From contig NZ_JAGGPL010000021.1 of assembly GCF_018613805.1 (NCBI RefSeq), forward strand, positions 80,489 to 144,488: 64,000 nt of DNA, read 5' to 3'. Origin of the DNA: Arthrobacter sp. ISL-48 (GTDB lineage: Bacteria > Actinomycetota > Actinomycetes > Actinomycetales > Micrococcaceae). The notes below the pieces were generated by a model. It saw only the letters and a program-made list of their open reading frames with translations, searched no databases and was not told the DNA's origin. A program made the position numbers and the translations under genes. Shown here in pieces: positions 52,716-62,500 of the stretch. The first letter of the stretch is position 1, and the number at the start of each line of letters is the position of its first letter.

Positions 52716-53770
52716 GAGCACTGAAATACGCGGACCCCTGGGACCTTCGGCTGGTTGAGGTGGAAACCCTTCACGCTCTCCGGCCACACGATGTGGTTGT
52801 CGACATCCATTACTGCGGTATATGCGGGACAGATCTGGGAATCGCTTCCGGATTCTACCCGGTCGCCCAGCAGGGAGTCACGATCGGGCATGAAGCAACT
52901 GGCATAGTGGCCGAAGTTGGCGAGAAGGTCACAAACGCCAAGGTCGGTGACAGGGTCGTTATTAACCCGACACCGTTCTGCGGCGCATGCAGAATGTGCG
53001 AGAGCCGCCGCACGAACCATTGCACCAACAAGATGGGCACGGAAAGTGGGGTGAGCTACGACGGGGCATTCGCTGACCGATTCCTCACCACCCAGGAATA
53101 TGTGCACGTTCTACCGGAAGATGTGTCTCTTAAAGCAGCAGCGCTTACCGAACCGCTGGCTTGTGTCCTCGGGGGTGTCCGGCAACTTGACCTGAGCTTG
53201 CCCAGCCCGTACACGTTCGTCTTTGGCGCGGGACCCCTGGGCCTGTTGTATGTATGGGCTCTGTCCCTGAGAGGCGTTCTCCCAATCGTCATTGAACGTT
53301 CCGAAGCCCGGCTTCGGTCCGCGGGCCCGCGCCTGCCCAAGGGAGCGAAAATATACCGCTCACTGGAAGAAGCGCGACGATCTCACTTCCACGATCCTGA
53401 GGCCCCGCTCGATCTCGTCATCGACACCACATCGGGCATGTTGATGGAGTTGTACCCTCAGTTGGCCTGCGGCAGCACTTTCCTATCAGTGGGCTTGAAA
53501 ACACAAGACGCGACCATTGATGCCCTCCAGCTCGCCGACCGCAGCCTTACCATCCTCGGATCCATTGATTCCCGTGATGGCTCCTTCTCAGAAGCTTTCA
53601 ACCTCATCGCATCGGGGCTCCTTCCGGCGGAGAAGCTGATCAGCGACGTGATAAGTCTCGAGGATTATGAACGGGCCTTCTCTACGCTTGGATGTGACAT
53701 CAGAAATCAGCAGCTAGGCCCTGCCCCCGATGCCAGCTGCAAGGTTCTCTTAAGCATTGGAGGAGAATGA
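52712..53770 (+). CDS. Zinc-dependent medium-chain dehydrogenase 2
   Basis: 352 residues. The catalytic-zinc ligands are in HYCGICGTDLG and IGHEATGIV, and the structural zinc Cys set is CGACRMCESRRTNHC. The Rossmann motif is FVFGAGPLGLLYVWAL. It resembles sorbitol/threonine-type alcohol dehydrogenases. Coming straight after the aminotransferase, it probably makes the ketone that is aminated, or reduces a keto-cyclitol. The last codons contain the GGAGGA ribosome site of the next gene. Confidence 0.9.
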   Translation: MRALKYADPWDLRLVEVETLHALRPHDVVVDIHYCGICGTDLGIASGFYPVAQQGVTIGHEATGIVAEVGEKVTNAKVGDRVVINPTPFCGACRMCESRRTNHCTNKMGTESGVSYDGAFADRFLTTQEYVHVLPEDVSLKAAALTEPLACVLGGVRQLDLSLPSPYTFVFGAGPLGLLYVWALSLRGVLPIVIERSEARLRSAGPRLPKGAKIYRSLEEARRSHFHDPEAPLDLVIDTTSGMLMELYPQLACGSTFLSVGLKTQDATIDALQLADRSLTILGSIDSRDGSFSEAFNLIASGLLPAEKLISDVISLEDYERAFSTLGCDIRNQQLGPAPDASCKVLLSIGGE

Positions 53771-53771
53771 A

Positions 53772-54941
53772 ATGGGCGCAATGAAGTTCAGCATCGTCAT
53801 ACCGTACAAAGACCGGCTGGCCAACATGAGTTTGGCGCTAGAGTCCCTATCACATCAGACTCTCCCCACTGATGAATTTGAAGTCGTAGTCGGTGTCATG
53901 GAGAACTCGCCGCAATATGCCCAGCTGTGCAGAAAATTCGAGAACCGTCTCAACATTGTCTCTGTCGTCAGCGCGAAGAAGTGGCAGCTGGGCCTGGCCC
54001 GCAATATGGCGATGCGCCTATCCTCCGGGCAGATAATTGTCCTGCTCGACGCCGACATGGTCCTGCCGGACGAGTTCCTCGTCCGCTTATGGAATGAGCA
54101 TTACTCAAACGGGGAGAACCAATGTGTTGTCGGCCAGATGATCGATTACTCGAACAATGACACAGACGTTACCGTCGTCGACCATCATCCCTACAACCAC
54201 TACAAGGACCGGCTCGAAGCGGTGCAGGCTAAAGGCCCTGGCGAATCGGATCTTCGACTTCAATTCGACCATATAATTCCTTGGGCCTACGCGTGGACCG
54301 CCCTGATCGCGCTGCCACGCGAGAGTGTCGAGCGCCACGAGTTAACCTTCGACCTCAACTTCTGGGGCTACGGTGTCGAAGATCTTGAATGGGCCCATCG
54401 GATCAGCGCCGCCGGAATCCCCATCGTGATGAGCCGAAGTGCGTTTGGCATCCACCTGCCGCACGTCAGGAGCTTGGCTGACAATAAGAAGGCTGAGGCC
54501 GTTAACTATCGATATTTTGTAAAAAAGTGGCCATCCATAGAGGTGGAGCTCGCAGCGTGCTTCGGGGACTTCGAGGCAAACCAGCTCATCAACCCCCTGA
54601 GACAAGAGCTGGATCAACTCCTGGAAACCGGTAAGTCTTTCGCCTCAGTCTGCGCCACCCGCGGAGAAGTCCGAAGTCTTTACCTCGGCGCCCTTATTTC
54701 CGCTGATGGGAGCCTTGAAGGCCTTCCCGAAGCAGAGCCGAACGAAACCAGGGAAGCCTACCCGCTGATCGGTCTTGCACTACCGTTTGGCGATAAGTCC
54801 TTTCACGATGTAATTACCCTGGCCCCTGTCCGAGGCCTTTCCCATAATTACCGGAAAGCAGTGCAGTCGGAGGCCATCCGAGTCTGCGAAAAGACAAATG
54901 CAACGGAACTAAACTTTGCTGCACACACTCATTCACTTTAG
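53772..54941 (+). CDS. GT2-type glycosyltransferase (galactosyltransferase-like)
   Basis: 389 residues from ATG 53772, with GGAGGA eight bases upstream. The GT-A fold start is FSIVIPYKDRLANMSLALES, and the DxD motif is IIVLLDADMVLP. The acceptor/metal region FDLNFWGYGVEDLEWAHRIS corresponds to the WGxED motif of polypeptide GalNAc- and galactosyltransferases. An extra C-terminal domain of about 110 residues is unassigned. It is the second glycosyltransferase of the operon, so the product may carry two sugars or be a pseudotrisaccharide. Confidence 0.85.
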   Translation: MGAMKFSIVIPYKDRLANMSLALESLSHQTLPTDEFEVVVGVMENSPQYAQLCRKFENRLNIVSVVSAKKWQLGLARNMAMRLSSGQIIVLLDADMVLPDEFLVRLWNEHYSNGENQCVVGQMIDYSNNDTDVTVVDHHPYNHYKDRLEAVQAKGPGESDLRLQFDHIIPWAYAWTALIALPRESVERHELTFDLNFWGYGVEDLEWAHRISAAGIPIVMSRSAFGIHLPHVRSLADNKKAEAVNYRYFVKKWPSIEVELAACFGDFEANQLINPLRQELDQLLETGKSFASVCATRGEVRSLYLGALISADGSLEGLPEAEPNETREAYPLIGLALPFGDKSFHDVITLAPVRGLSHNYRKAVQSEAIRVCEKTNATELNFAAHTHSL

Positions 54942-54969
54942 CCGGAAGAGCCTAATGAGGAGACAACAG

Positions 54970-55539
54970 ATGCACTCGGATATGCAATGGATAAACGAAC
55001 CAAAAAACTGGCGGATGAAGGGCGAAGTCCTGCACGTCGAGACCGGTCAAGGCACAGATTTCTGGAGGAAAACATTCTATGGATTCACCAGAGACACAGG
55101 GCATTTCTACTTCAGGACGGTTTCAGGAGACTTTACCGCCACTGTCACAATCGGGGGAAATATTTCCTCACTCTACGACCAGTGCGGCTTGATGGTGCGA
55201 GCAAGTGACACAACCTGGATCAAAACAGGAGCGGAATTTGCCGACGGGGTGGTCAACCTGAGTACCGTCATCACCAACGGGTTCTCCGATTGGTCAGTTC
55301 TTCCTCTGGCCGCTGTTCCGCAAGAAGTCACCATCCGGCTGACCAGACACGGGGAGGCAATACGGGTTCAATATTTGGATGGTGAGGGGATCTGGCAGTT
55401 ACTGCGGCTGGGCTATCTCGACTTGTCAGAGAGTTGCCAGGTCGGCGTGATGTCCTGCGCTCCGGAACGGGCGGGATTTGAAGCGACGTTCCGAGACTTT
55501 CAAATCTCAGACCCCATATCGCGAGACCTACATGACTGA
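54970..55539 (+). CDS. DUF1349-type concanavalin-like protein
   Basis: 189 residues from the ATG at 54970 (GAGGAG 7 bases upstream; ATG at 54955 is also possible). The beta-sandwich sequence includes FWRKTFYGFTRDTGHFYFRT, the family segment LYDQCGLMVRASDTTWIKTG, and VTIRLTRHGEAIRVQYLDG. DUF1349 proteins resemble lectin/glucanase sandwiches. No catalytic residues stand out and there is no signal peptide. It could bind or act on the glycoside product. It overlaps the phosphatase gene by 8 bases. Confidence 0.8.
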   Translation: MHSDMQWINEPKNWRMKGEVLHVETGQGTDFWRKTFYGFTRDTGHFYFRTVSGDFTATVTIGGNISSLYDQCGLMVRASDTTWIKTGAEFADGVVNLSTVITNGFSDWSVLPLAAVPQEVTIRLTRHGEAIRVQYLDGEGIWQLLRLGYLDLSESCQVGVMSCAPERAGFEATFRDFQISDPISRDLHD

Positions 55540-56335
55540 CGGGGGAGAGCGGGCCAGAAGTAAGGAATGGTTCCTGAATCTGGCCACACAGGCAGCAGCC
55601 GCAGGGGCAGCGGAAGTAGTCTCGCGTGTCGCCATGCCAGGTGCAGTCGCAACGAAGTCCAGCGCCACTGACCCGGTCACCGAGGCGGACCGCGCGAGCG
55701 AGGATGCCATCGTTGAGCTAATTCGACGCTACCGCCCCAGTGACGGAATTATCGGCGAGGAACGCGGCCATCGATCTGGCTCAAGCGGATACAGGTGGGT
55801 GATCGATCCCCTCGATGGCACAGTAAATTTTCTCTACGGAATACCTGCCTTTGCCGTTAGCGTTGCGTGCGAGATTCTGCGCGACGGGAAATGGGTGCCA
55901 TGGGTTGCGGTAGTTCACGACATTGGAAGGGAAGAAACCTTCAGCGCCGCGGCCGGCATGGGCGCCAGAATGAACGGGGCGAACATCCAGGTGGGTTCGG
56001 TTGAGGACCTGGCTGCAGCGTTGATTACGACAGGGTTCTCCTACGACTCCGCCTCACGCGCCCGACAAGCCACGGCTTTATGCTCGCTCCTGCCTGCTGT
56101 CAGAGACATGCGAAGTGGAGGCAGTGCCGCCATCGAGCTGTGTTGGGTCGCTTCGGGGCGCTTCGACGCATATTTCGAGGATGAGTTGGCAATATGGGAC
56201 ACGGCGGCGGGAAAGCTGATAGTGGCAGAAGCAGGCGGGCGTACCACAAGGCTTGGTGCCACCGGCATCATTGCGTCTAACACTGCCCTTCACCACGCGC
56301 TGAAGACGCGCCTGTCCGATGAGGTTGCCCAATGA
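55532..56335 (+). CDS. Inositol monophosphatase-family phosphatase
   Basis: 267 residues from the ATG at 55532. The metal-binding motifs are VTEADRASEDAI, IIGEERGHRS, the signature WVIDPLDGTVNF and, near the end, ELAIWDTAAGKLIVAEAGG. These enzymes remove phosphate from inositol or sugar phosphates using Mg ions. A cyclitol phosphate is a natural substrate by analogy with inositol, so it is a candidate for the last dephosphorylation in the pathway, beside the HAD enzyme. It overlaps the pump gene by ATGA. Confidence 0.9.
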   Translation: MTDGGERARSKEWFLNLATQAAAAGAAEVVSRVAMPGAVATKSSATDPVTEADRASEDAIVELIRRYRPSDGIIGEERGHRSGSSGYRWVIDPLDGTVNFLYGIPAFAVSVACEILRDGKWVPWVAVVHDIGREETFSAAAGMGARMNGANIQVGSVEDLAAALITTGFSYDSASRARQATALCSLLPAVRDMRSGGSAAIELCWVASGRFDAYFEDELAIWDTAAGKLIVAEAGGRTTRLGATGIIASNTALHHALKTRLSDEVAQ

Positions 56336-57594
56336 ACAGGACAGCGCTGACTGAAGCCGGCACGGCCATGAGGTCCACTCCTGGGAAAAACGGTAGAGCC
56401 TATGCCGTAATCGCCCTACTCGCGGCATCCACTTTCACGTTCATAACCGTCGAGAACATGCCCATTGGTCTTCTTACGCTCATGGCGCCATCTTTCGAGA
56501 CTCCGCCTGCCATGATCGGGTTGCTCGTAACGGGTTATGCGGTGATTGTCTCTCTGGCCTCAATCCCGCTGACCAAGCTAAGTATGGGTATTCCTCGTCG
56601 GCGACTGCTTTGCTCGGCTATCGCCCTCCTTGTTTTGGCGACTCTGAGCACCGCATTCGCGCCCAACTACTACGTTCTCCTCGGCGGCCGCATCCTAGGA
56701 GCCCTGGCACATGCCGTTTTCTGGTCCATTGTCGCCACTACCGCGGTGTCGCTGTTCGACCGGCCCAAACATGGCACAGTAATTTCCATCGTCTTCGCGG
56801 GTAGTTCATTGGGAACAGTTCTGGGAATTCCTGCCGTCGTCTGGATCGCTAACCAGCAGGGGTGGCGCCCAACGTTCCTAGTAATGTCCGCACTGGGTAT
56901 ATGCATTTTCATACTTTTGAGCATCCTGCTGCCGGGTGGTTCTCGCGACGATGAAGACACGTCATCGGGATCAACACCGGACCGGCGAACGTTTCGCGCT
57001 ATCATGCTGACGGCCGCGGTGGGAGTATCAGGCATATTTATCGCGCAGACGTACATCACGCTATTCCTGACGGAGGCAACTGGTCTCAGAACCTCTGAAT
57101 TGAGTCTGGCGCTTCTTGCAGCAGGCATCTCAGGCGTTTTAGGTGTTTTTCTGGGTGGCTGGCTGGCACCAAGAAAGCCCAATGTAGCGATTGCAGGACC
57201 GCTTGCCCTCATCTCCGTGGCCATGTTTTGCGCCTACGCGGGAGCGGCCAGTGTGATGCTGGTGGTTGTGATGTTCTCAGTTGTCGCCCTCGGCTTCAGC
57301 GCCTTTGCCGCCGCGGTACAGGTACGCGTACTCATCGTGGCGCCTGGCAGCACGGACATCGCTTCGGCCACCAGTTCGACGATGTTTAACATTGGTATCG
57401 GATCAGGTGCGCTTATTGGTGGCGCAGTTGTAGAAAACCTCGACGTCCGCACCACGGCGCTGGCTTCTGGATCATTGGCCGCCATCGCCGTGTTTGTCTT
57501 CCTGCTGGGACTCAGTCCCGCTGCCCAGCGACAAGTTGGAATTCGACGGCGAAACTTAAAGAAGGTCCCCCTCGAACCAGGAAATATGCAGTAG
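56332..57594 (+). CDS. MFS efflux transporter 2 of the cyclitol locus (DHA1)
   Basis: 420 residues, twelve membrane segments. ITVENMPIGLLTLMAPSFET and GRILGALAHAVFWSIVATTA resemble the pump at 41148, and both fit the sugar-efflux/AraJ-like subgroup. It is the last gene of the operon, coupled by ATGA to the phosphatase, and likely exports the finished compound. Confidence 0.88.
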   Translation: MNRTALTEAGTAMRSTPGKNGRAYAVIALLAASTFTFITVENMPIGLLTLMAPSFETPPAMIGLLVTGYAVIVSLASIPLTKLSMGIPRRRLLCSAIALLVLATLSTAFAPNYYVLLGGRILGALAHAVFWSIVATTAVSLFDRPKHGTVISIVFAGSSLGTVLGIPAVVWIANQQGWRPTFLVMSALGICIFILLSILLPGGSRDDEDTSSGSTPDRRTFRAIMLTAAVGVSGIFIAQTYITLFLTEATGLRTSELSLALLAAGISGVLGVFLGGWLAPRKPNVAIAGPLALISVAMFCAYAGAASVMLVVVMFSVVALGFSAFAAAVQVRVLIVAPGSTDIASATSSTMFNIGIGSGALIGGAVVENLDVRTTALASGSLAAIAVFVFLLGLSPAAQRQVGIRRRNLKKVPLEPGNMQ

Positions 57595-57599
57595 TTTCA

Positions 57600-57880
57600 A
57601 CGCTTGGCCCATAAGGTGAGTGGTTCCTGCTCAGCTCACCTGCAATCAATGTTGTAGGCGTAGCGCATGATCCCGGAGCCGTGAAGACAGATTGGTTGAT
57701 TGCCAGTAGCTCTGCGCTGGCCGGCGCTGCCAGCTCCATGAGGTTGGGCCAAGCAGGACCGGATCGAAGTGTTTCAACGTGTGCTCGGTCGTAGCCGGAA
57801 AGATCGACATTGACGATCTCGACCGCAGCGTCAAAGTCACCGCTACTGACCGCCGCTGTCACGCGCGGAAGCGCCTCGAC
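57600..57880 (-). pseudogene. Alpha/beta hydrolase fragment
   Basis: The minus strand reads YPFVVEALPRVTAAVSSGDF then LRSGPAWPNLMELAAPASA and PTTLIAGELSRNHSPYG, which looks like the cap and late core of an alpha/beta hydrolase. The nucleophile region and both ends are missing, and no start codon fits. It is a gene remnant next to the operon end. Confidence 0.4.
57614..57641 (+). terminator. Weak hairpin after the cyclitol operon
   Basis: AGGTGAG at 57614-57620 pairs with CTCACCT at 57635-57641 around a 14-base loop. No T run follows, so termination by it alone is uncertain, though the place (20 bases after the stop) fits. Confidence 0.35.
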
Positions 57881-57891
57881 AACGAACGGGT

Positions 57892-58128
57892 ATGAGCAAG
57901 GGAACCATCCGTCTCATCCGCCTCAGCGTCAACGGCGGCATGGACTACAAAGAGGTTGCCATCAACGTAGTCACAGCGACGTTTCCGAACCCGCCGGTGT
58001 CTGAATGGCCTGACTGGCGGGTCCCCGAGTTGGAGTGGACGCCGACCCAACCATTGTGGCCTGAAGGTCTGGGACCCACCCCCACCCCGACGCCGTCTGC
58101 CTCGCCGAGCGGGCAGGGAACGCCATGA
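57892..58128 (+). CDS. Doubtful small ORF with Pro/Thr tail
   Basis: A 78-codon frame beginning MSKGTIRLIRLSVNGGMDYK and ending in a PTPTPTPSASPSGQ tail. The middle (VVTATFPNPPVSEWPDWRV) is plausible protein, but there is no clear ribosome site or known family. It may be a real short protein before the membrane gene at 58248 or a chance frame. Confidence 0.35.
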   Translation: MSKGTIRLIRLSVNGGMDYKEVAINVVTATFPNPPVSEWPDWRVPELEWTPTQPLWPEGLGPTPTPTPSASPSGQGTP

Positions 58129-58247
58129 GTGTCTATCACGCGCACGTACGGGCCGGAGCATGAACGGATCTGGAATAGCTGCTGACACGGGGGGCAACCC
58201 ACAGCGCACGGCAGAGGTATGACCGCGACGAATGAAAGCAAGAGCCC

Positions 58248-59513
58248 ATGACCCAGATATGCACCGCGAATAGACCGAAGCCTGCCACGGAGCGACTGCG
58301 TGACGAACTGTCCCGCTATCAATGGAAGCTCCTCAAGAGGGTCTTTCCGGCTTGGATACTTAGCTCGGTAGTCCTCTTCTATTTCTGGCAGGTCGCCGAT
58401 TACCCTGAGGATGCCACAGAGGTTAGCCTCCGGTCAGTTTCCGGCAGCATCATCCTCTCCGGCTTCGGTGTGCTCGCAACCCTTGTGGTGGCCATTCAGG
58501 TTCTCGCCCGGTCGACCAGAAGAAATCACAAGCGCAGCAGACCAGGGCCGGTTGAATTCCTGGGCTGGGCATGCTGGCTCGTACTTCTCGCCGATACTGG
58601 CTTGACGACGCTGGCAATGCTGCAGTCTTTTGATCTCAGTAGGTGGCCAAACAGGGTTGCAGTCGATGCGACGCGGGCGATGGGAAGTCTCGTTTTTGGG
58701 GTTTTGATCGCGCTGTTCGCCAGTGATGCCGCCGAACACGCGGAACGAACCGACGCCTATCGCAGGAAGGAAATCCAGGACAGCGAAGACGTCCTGGCAA
58801 GGATGCCTCTGGGGCATCCGACAAGAAGACAGCAAACAATACAAGCCTTTGTTCTGCTGGCAGGGTGCCCCGCGATTAGTGGGATTGCGGCGTTTTGCTG
58901 GTTCACGCCTTCGGTCGCGCTGGCTGGGACCGTAGTGTCGGCGCTCTTAGGTGTGGTGGCGTTCTACAGCATCCGAACGTTGTGCGTTCTTCACTATTTG
59001 AGAAGGCCATGGGCATTGCTGAGGCACTTGGCGGTTGGGATCCTCTTCTGGGCACTGTTCGGTTCGGCTTTCCTGGTTGGGATCTTTCAGGCCATTCTTG
59101 GAGGCGCGTTCGGTACCGATGACACAGTTGTCGCCGAAAAACTGTTCCGCTACATCGCCTTCTACGTGCTGGTGACAATTTCGCCGTTCTACGCAGCCAC
59201 CTGGATGTGTCGAACCTTCGGCTCCAAGCGTCTGCGCGGGCTTGTCCTCAACTCAGCAGCCAGAGGGCAAGGACGCAAGTTGCTCAAACTGCGCTGTGGA
59301 CGGGCAACATCCTCGGTCGGCTATTCCGTAGTGACCAGACACATCAACAGTTGGTTGAGGCAGCACGAAAAGGCTCACAAGTATCTTCACAAGCTGCGAG
59401 ACAATCTGCCCTTCCTTGGTCTGAGCGGAGCTGGGGCACTGATCATTGCCGTCCTCATATGCTTGATCGCCCTGGGGCCATCGATTCTTATCGCACAGTT
59501 CCCGCGGGAATGA
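58248..59513 (+). CDS. Polytopic membrane protein of unknown function
   Basis: 421 residues with about eight hydrophobic segments: WILSSVVLFYFWQV, IILSGFGVLATLVVAIQVLA, GWACWLVLLADTGLTTLAML, SLVFGVLIALFAS, a cluster at about residues 195-250, another at about 260-320, and a last helix (LSGAGALIIAVLICLIALGP). Basic loops (ARSTRRNHKRSRPG) face the cytoplasm. No family is recognised. It lies 73 bases before the large helicase gene on the same strand, so the two may be cotranscribed. Confidence 0.7.
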   Translation: MTQICTANRPKPATERLRDELSRYQWKLLKRVFPAWILSSVVLFYFWQVADYPEDATEVSLRSVSGSIILSGFGVLATLVVAIQVLARSTRRNHKRSRPGPVEFLGWACWLVLLADTGLTTLAMLQSFDLSRWPNRVAVDATRAMGSLVFGVLIALFASDAAEHAERTDAYRRKEIQDSEDVLARMPLGHPTRRQQTIQAFVLLAGCPAISGIAAFCWFTPSVALAGTVVSALLGVVAFYSIRTLCVLHYLRRPWALLRHLAVGILFWALFGSAFLVGIFQAILGGAFGTDDTVVAEKLFRYIAFYVLVTISPFYAATWMCRTFGSKRLRGLVLNSAARGQGRKLLKLRCGRATSSVGYSVVTRHINSWLRQHEKAHKYLHKLRDNLPFLGLSGAGALIIAVLICLIALGPSILIAQFPRE

Positions 59514-59586
59514 TCCGTGCCAGCAGATATGACTTTGGCAAGGAAGATTTGCTTTGTAGCATGCTGTGCAACTTCGAAAGGGAAAA

Positions 59587-62500
59587 ATGTCGGTGAGTGA
59601 TTTTGGTACGTCGTGGATATCCCGCGCACGCGGAACGGGCTCGAACGATCCGTTGAACTTTTGGTTGGGGGTTGAGGCGTTCTCCCCTCAGAGCGTTCCT
59701 GAAAGGTCCCGATCCCGCAGCGAAGTGCCGTTCGTAGCGGATTACAGTGTTGCCATGGCTGTGCCATGGGCTCCGGAGGCGGATTGGCCTCAGGCCCGCA
59801 AGGGGTTTATGTGGCGGCACACGGTGTATCTCGGAGTGTTTGATCTGGAGTCAGCATGGGATGTTCTTGACCCTGCACCGACTGAGGATTTCGACGCCCG
59901 CCCCGGGCCTCAGAGCGCCGTCGCGATGGTCACTGTGGACGAAGATGGGACATTAAGCCAGGAAAGTGCGGTCCTGTCGCAGTGTGTCTGGGCGGCAGGC
60001 ATGCATCGTCGCCGCGGGCGTCTTGACGATGTTTTCGCTGATTTTGCCGCGGATGAGGCCCGGTGGCGTGAGGATCTTGACGCTCTGATTGTTGCCCGGG
60101 GCATCCGGGTTGGGGCGGATTCTTCTGAAGGTTTTGCCAGCCGCCCGGTCTCGCTTGACGATCTCAGCGTTATCCTCGGTCTGTTTTTGAAAAAGACAGG
60201 AACGACGGGATTGCTCACGTTCGATGGGGCTCCAGCGGGCGGGATCCGGATCAAGAGCGAACAGATCTCCATGAAAAAGCGCGATATGGAGGCCGAACCG
60301 GGCTTTCTGAACAGTCTATTCTCAGCGGACCTTTACAGCTTGTCCCGGCAGACGGCACTTCCAGGTGCCGCAGCCCAGTATCTGGGCCGAAGCGGTGGAC
60401 AGAAACAGGTTGACGTCCGCCAGGACTTGACCACGGTCTATGACTCGGTAGCCCCGCGTTTGATTCCCGACGGGCGTTGGCCAAGCGACCCCTGTCATTC
60501 GTTGGCGTTGTCTCAGCAGTTCGCGGTGAATCGTGCGTTGGAAGATCTTGGCGGCGGGGAGGGTATCTTCTCGGTCAACGGGCCTCCCGGGACGGGGAAG
60601 ACCACGATGTTGCGGGACATGATCGCGGCGTTAACGACACGGCGTGCTGTCGCGTTGGCGGCATTCGCCGACCCCGCCGGGGCATTCGTGGCCCGGCATC
60701 AGCTCAAATCAAGCACAAAGTTCTCACGCACTGTCCATGAGCTGCATCCGAGCCTGCGCGGATTCGAGATGGTGATCGCCTCGTCCAACAACGGAGCGGT
60801 TGAAAACATCAGCCTGGAAATTCCCTTGAAAGATGACGGCGTCATCGCCAAGGAGTTCCAGGGCAACTCAGGCTACTTCACGGGCATTGCCACGGAGCTG
60901 TTGAACGACGGGGACCGCAAAGACCGGCGGGAGGACGAGCCCGATAAGCATGCGTGGGGGCTTGTCTCGGCAAAACTGGGGAACTCCAAGAACAGGACAG
61001 CGTTCGTTTCGGCGGCCTTGTATGGCGACAGGGAAGCCCGCAAAGACCGTGAAGCCGTGCCTGGACTGATCCAGCTTTTAGAGAACCCGCCGGGGCCAGA
61101 AGTGTCAGGTTGGCCCGAGGCCAGGGCATCGTTCCTCGCGGCCAAGGCCAAGGTTGATCGGCTCCGGACAGCAAGGCAGACCTGCCATGAGGAATTCCGG
61201 GAATTGCCGGCACTGCGTACGGAGGTTGCGGAGCTGGAACAGGTCCTCGCTTCGGACATGGACTCCTGCGCCGTCCAGGAAGAACTCATCACCGAACAAA
61301 CCCGGGAGTTGGCGGAGCTTCGTCAGCTGGAGTCAACAAGGCGGGCTGAGCTGGAGGCTCATGCTGCTGCGAAGCCGGGACTGTTGGAACAGATTCGCAC
61401 CTCGGGCGAGATCATGACGCAGTGGAGAGACAGACACGACCGTCTCACGGGCGAGATTGATCAGATCCGCCGCTCCTTCGCGGGCCTGAAGATGATCCTT
61501 GCAAACTCCCGGAACGCGGCCGAAGAACTACAAGGACGGTACAAGCAAACCGAAACAAAACTGAGCCACCGCCAGAAACAGTGCGAAAAGTTTGACGAAG
61601 CGCAGGCAAGCGGATCGTTGCCTCCTGATGATTGGTTCGACCCGGCCAGCTCCACGCGGGAGAAGTCCTCGCCCTGGCTCGATGAGGAATTCAACCGGGC
61701 ACGGTCAGCGTTGTTCCTGCAAGCGTTGAAGCTGCATGAAGCGTTTATCTACGCCCAGAGAACGGCCATGCGCCAAAATCTCCTCGCAGTCCAGGACGTA
61801 CTGAAAAACGACGTTCCTGCAGAGACCACGGCATCCGTGGTGAGGAACGCATGGGAAGCGTTGTTCATGGTCGTACCGACGATCACGACAACCTTCGCGT
61901 CAGTCCCACGCCTTTTCGCCTCGCTAAAGAACGAGCAGCTGGGCTGGCTCTTCGTGGACGAAGCAGGCCAAGCCGCCCCACAACACGCACTCTGCGGCAT
62001 CGCACGAGTCCGCCGCTCTCTCCTTGTCGGGGACCCCCTCCAACTCACCCCCGTGGTCAATTTGCCGGACAAGTACCAGGCCCGGCTTCTGGAGATCACC
62101 GGGGCCGGCCAACAGTGGCTGCCAGCCCATAACCCTGCCCAGGTTCTTGCTGACCGACACACACGATACGGGACAACCATCCAGCCGCCGGGGGCCGATG
62201 AGTTATGGGTTGGGGCACCGCTCCGGGTCCACCGGCGCTGCGATAACCCCATGTTCGACGTGGTGAACAAGGAAGTCTACGGCGGGCTCATGATCCACAG
62301 CGAGAAGGAACCACATCGGCCCTTCCCCAAAGACAGCCCTGTGCCCGCACCGGACTCTGCCTGGTTCCACGTGCAAACCAGCCAATGGAACGGTCACGCA
62401 TCGCCCCAGGAACTCACCAAGCTGGACGAGCTCCTCGGAGCCCTGCAACAGACCGGGTACGACATGGACGATGTCCTCATCGTCTCGCCCTTCCGCCACG

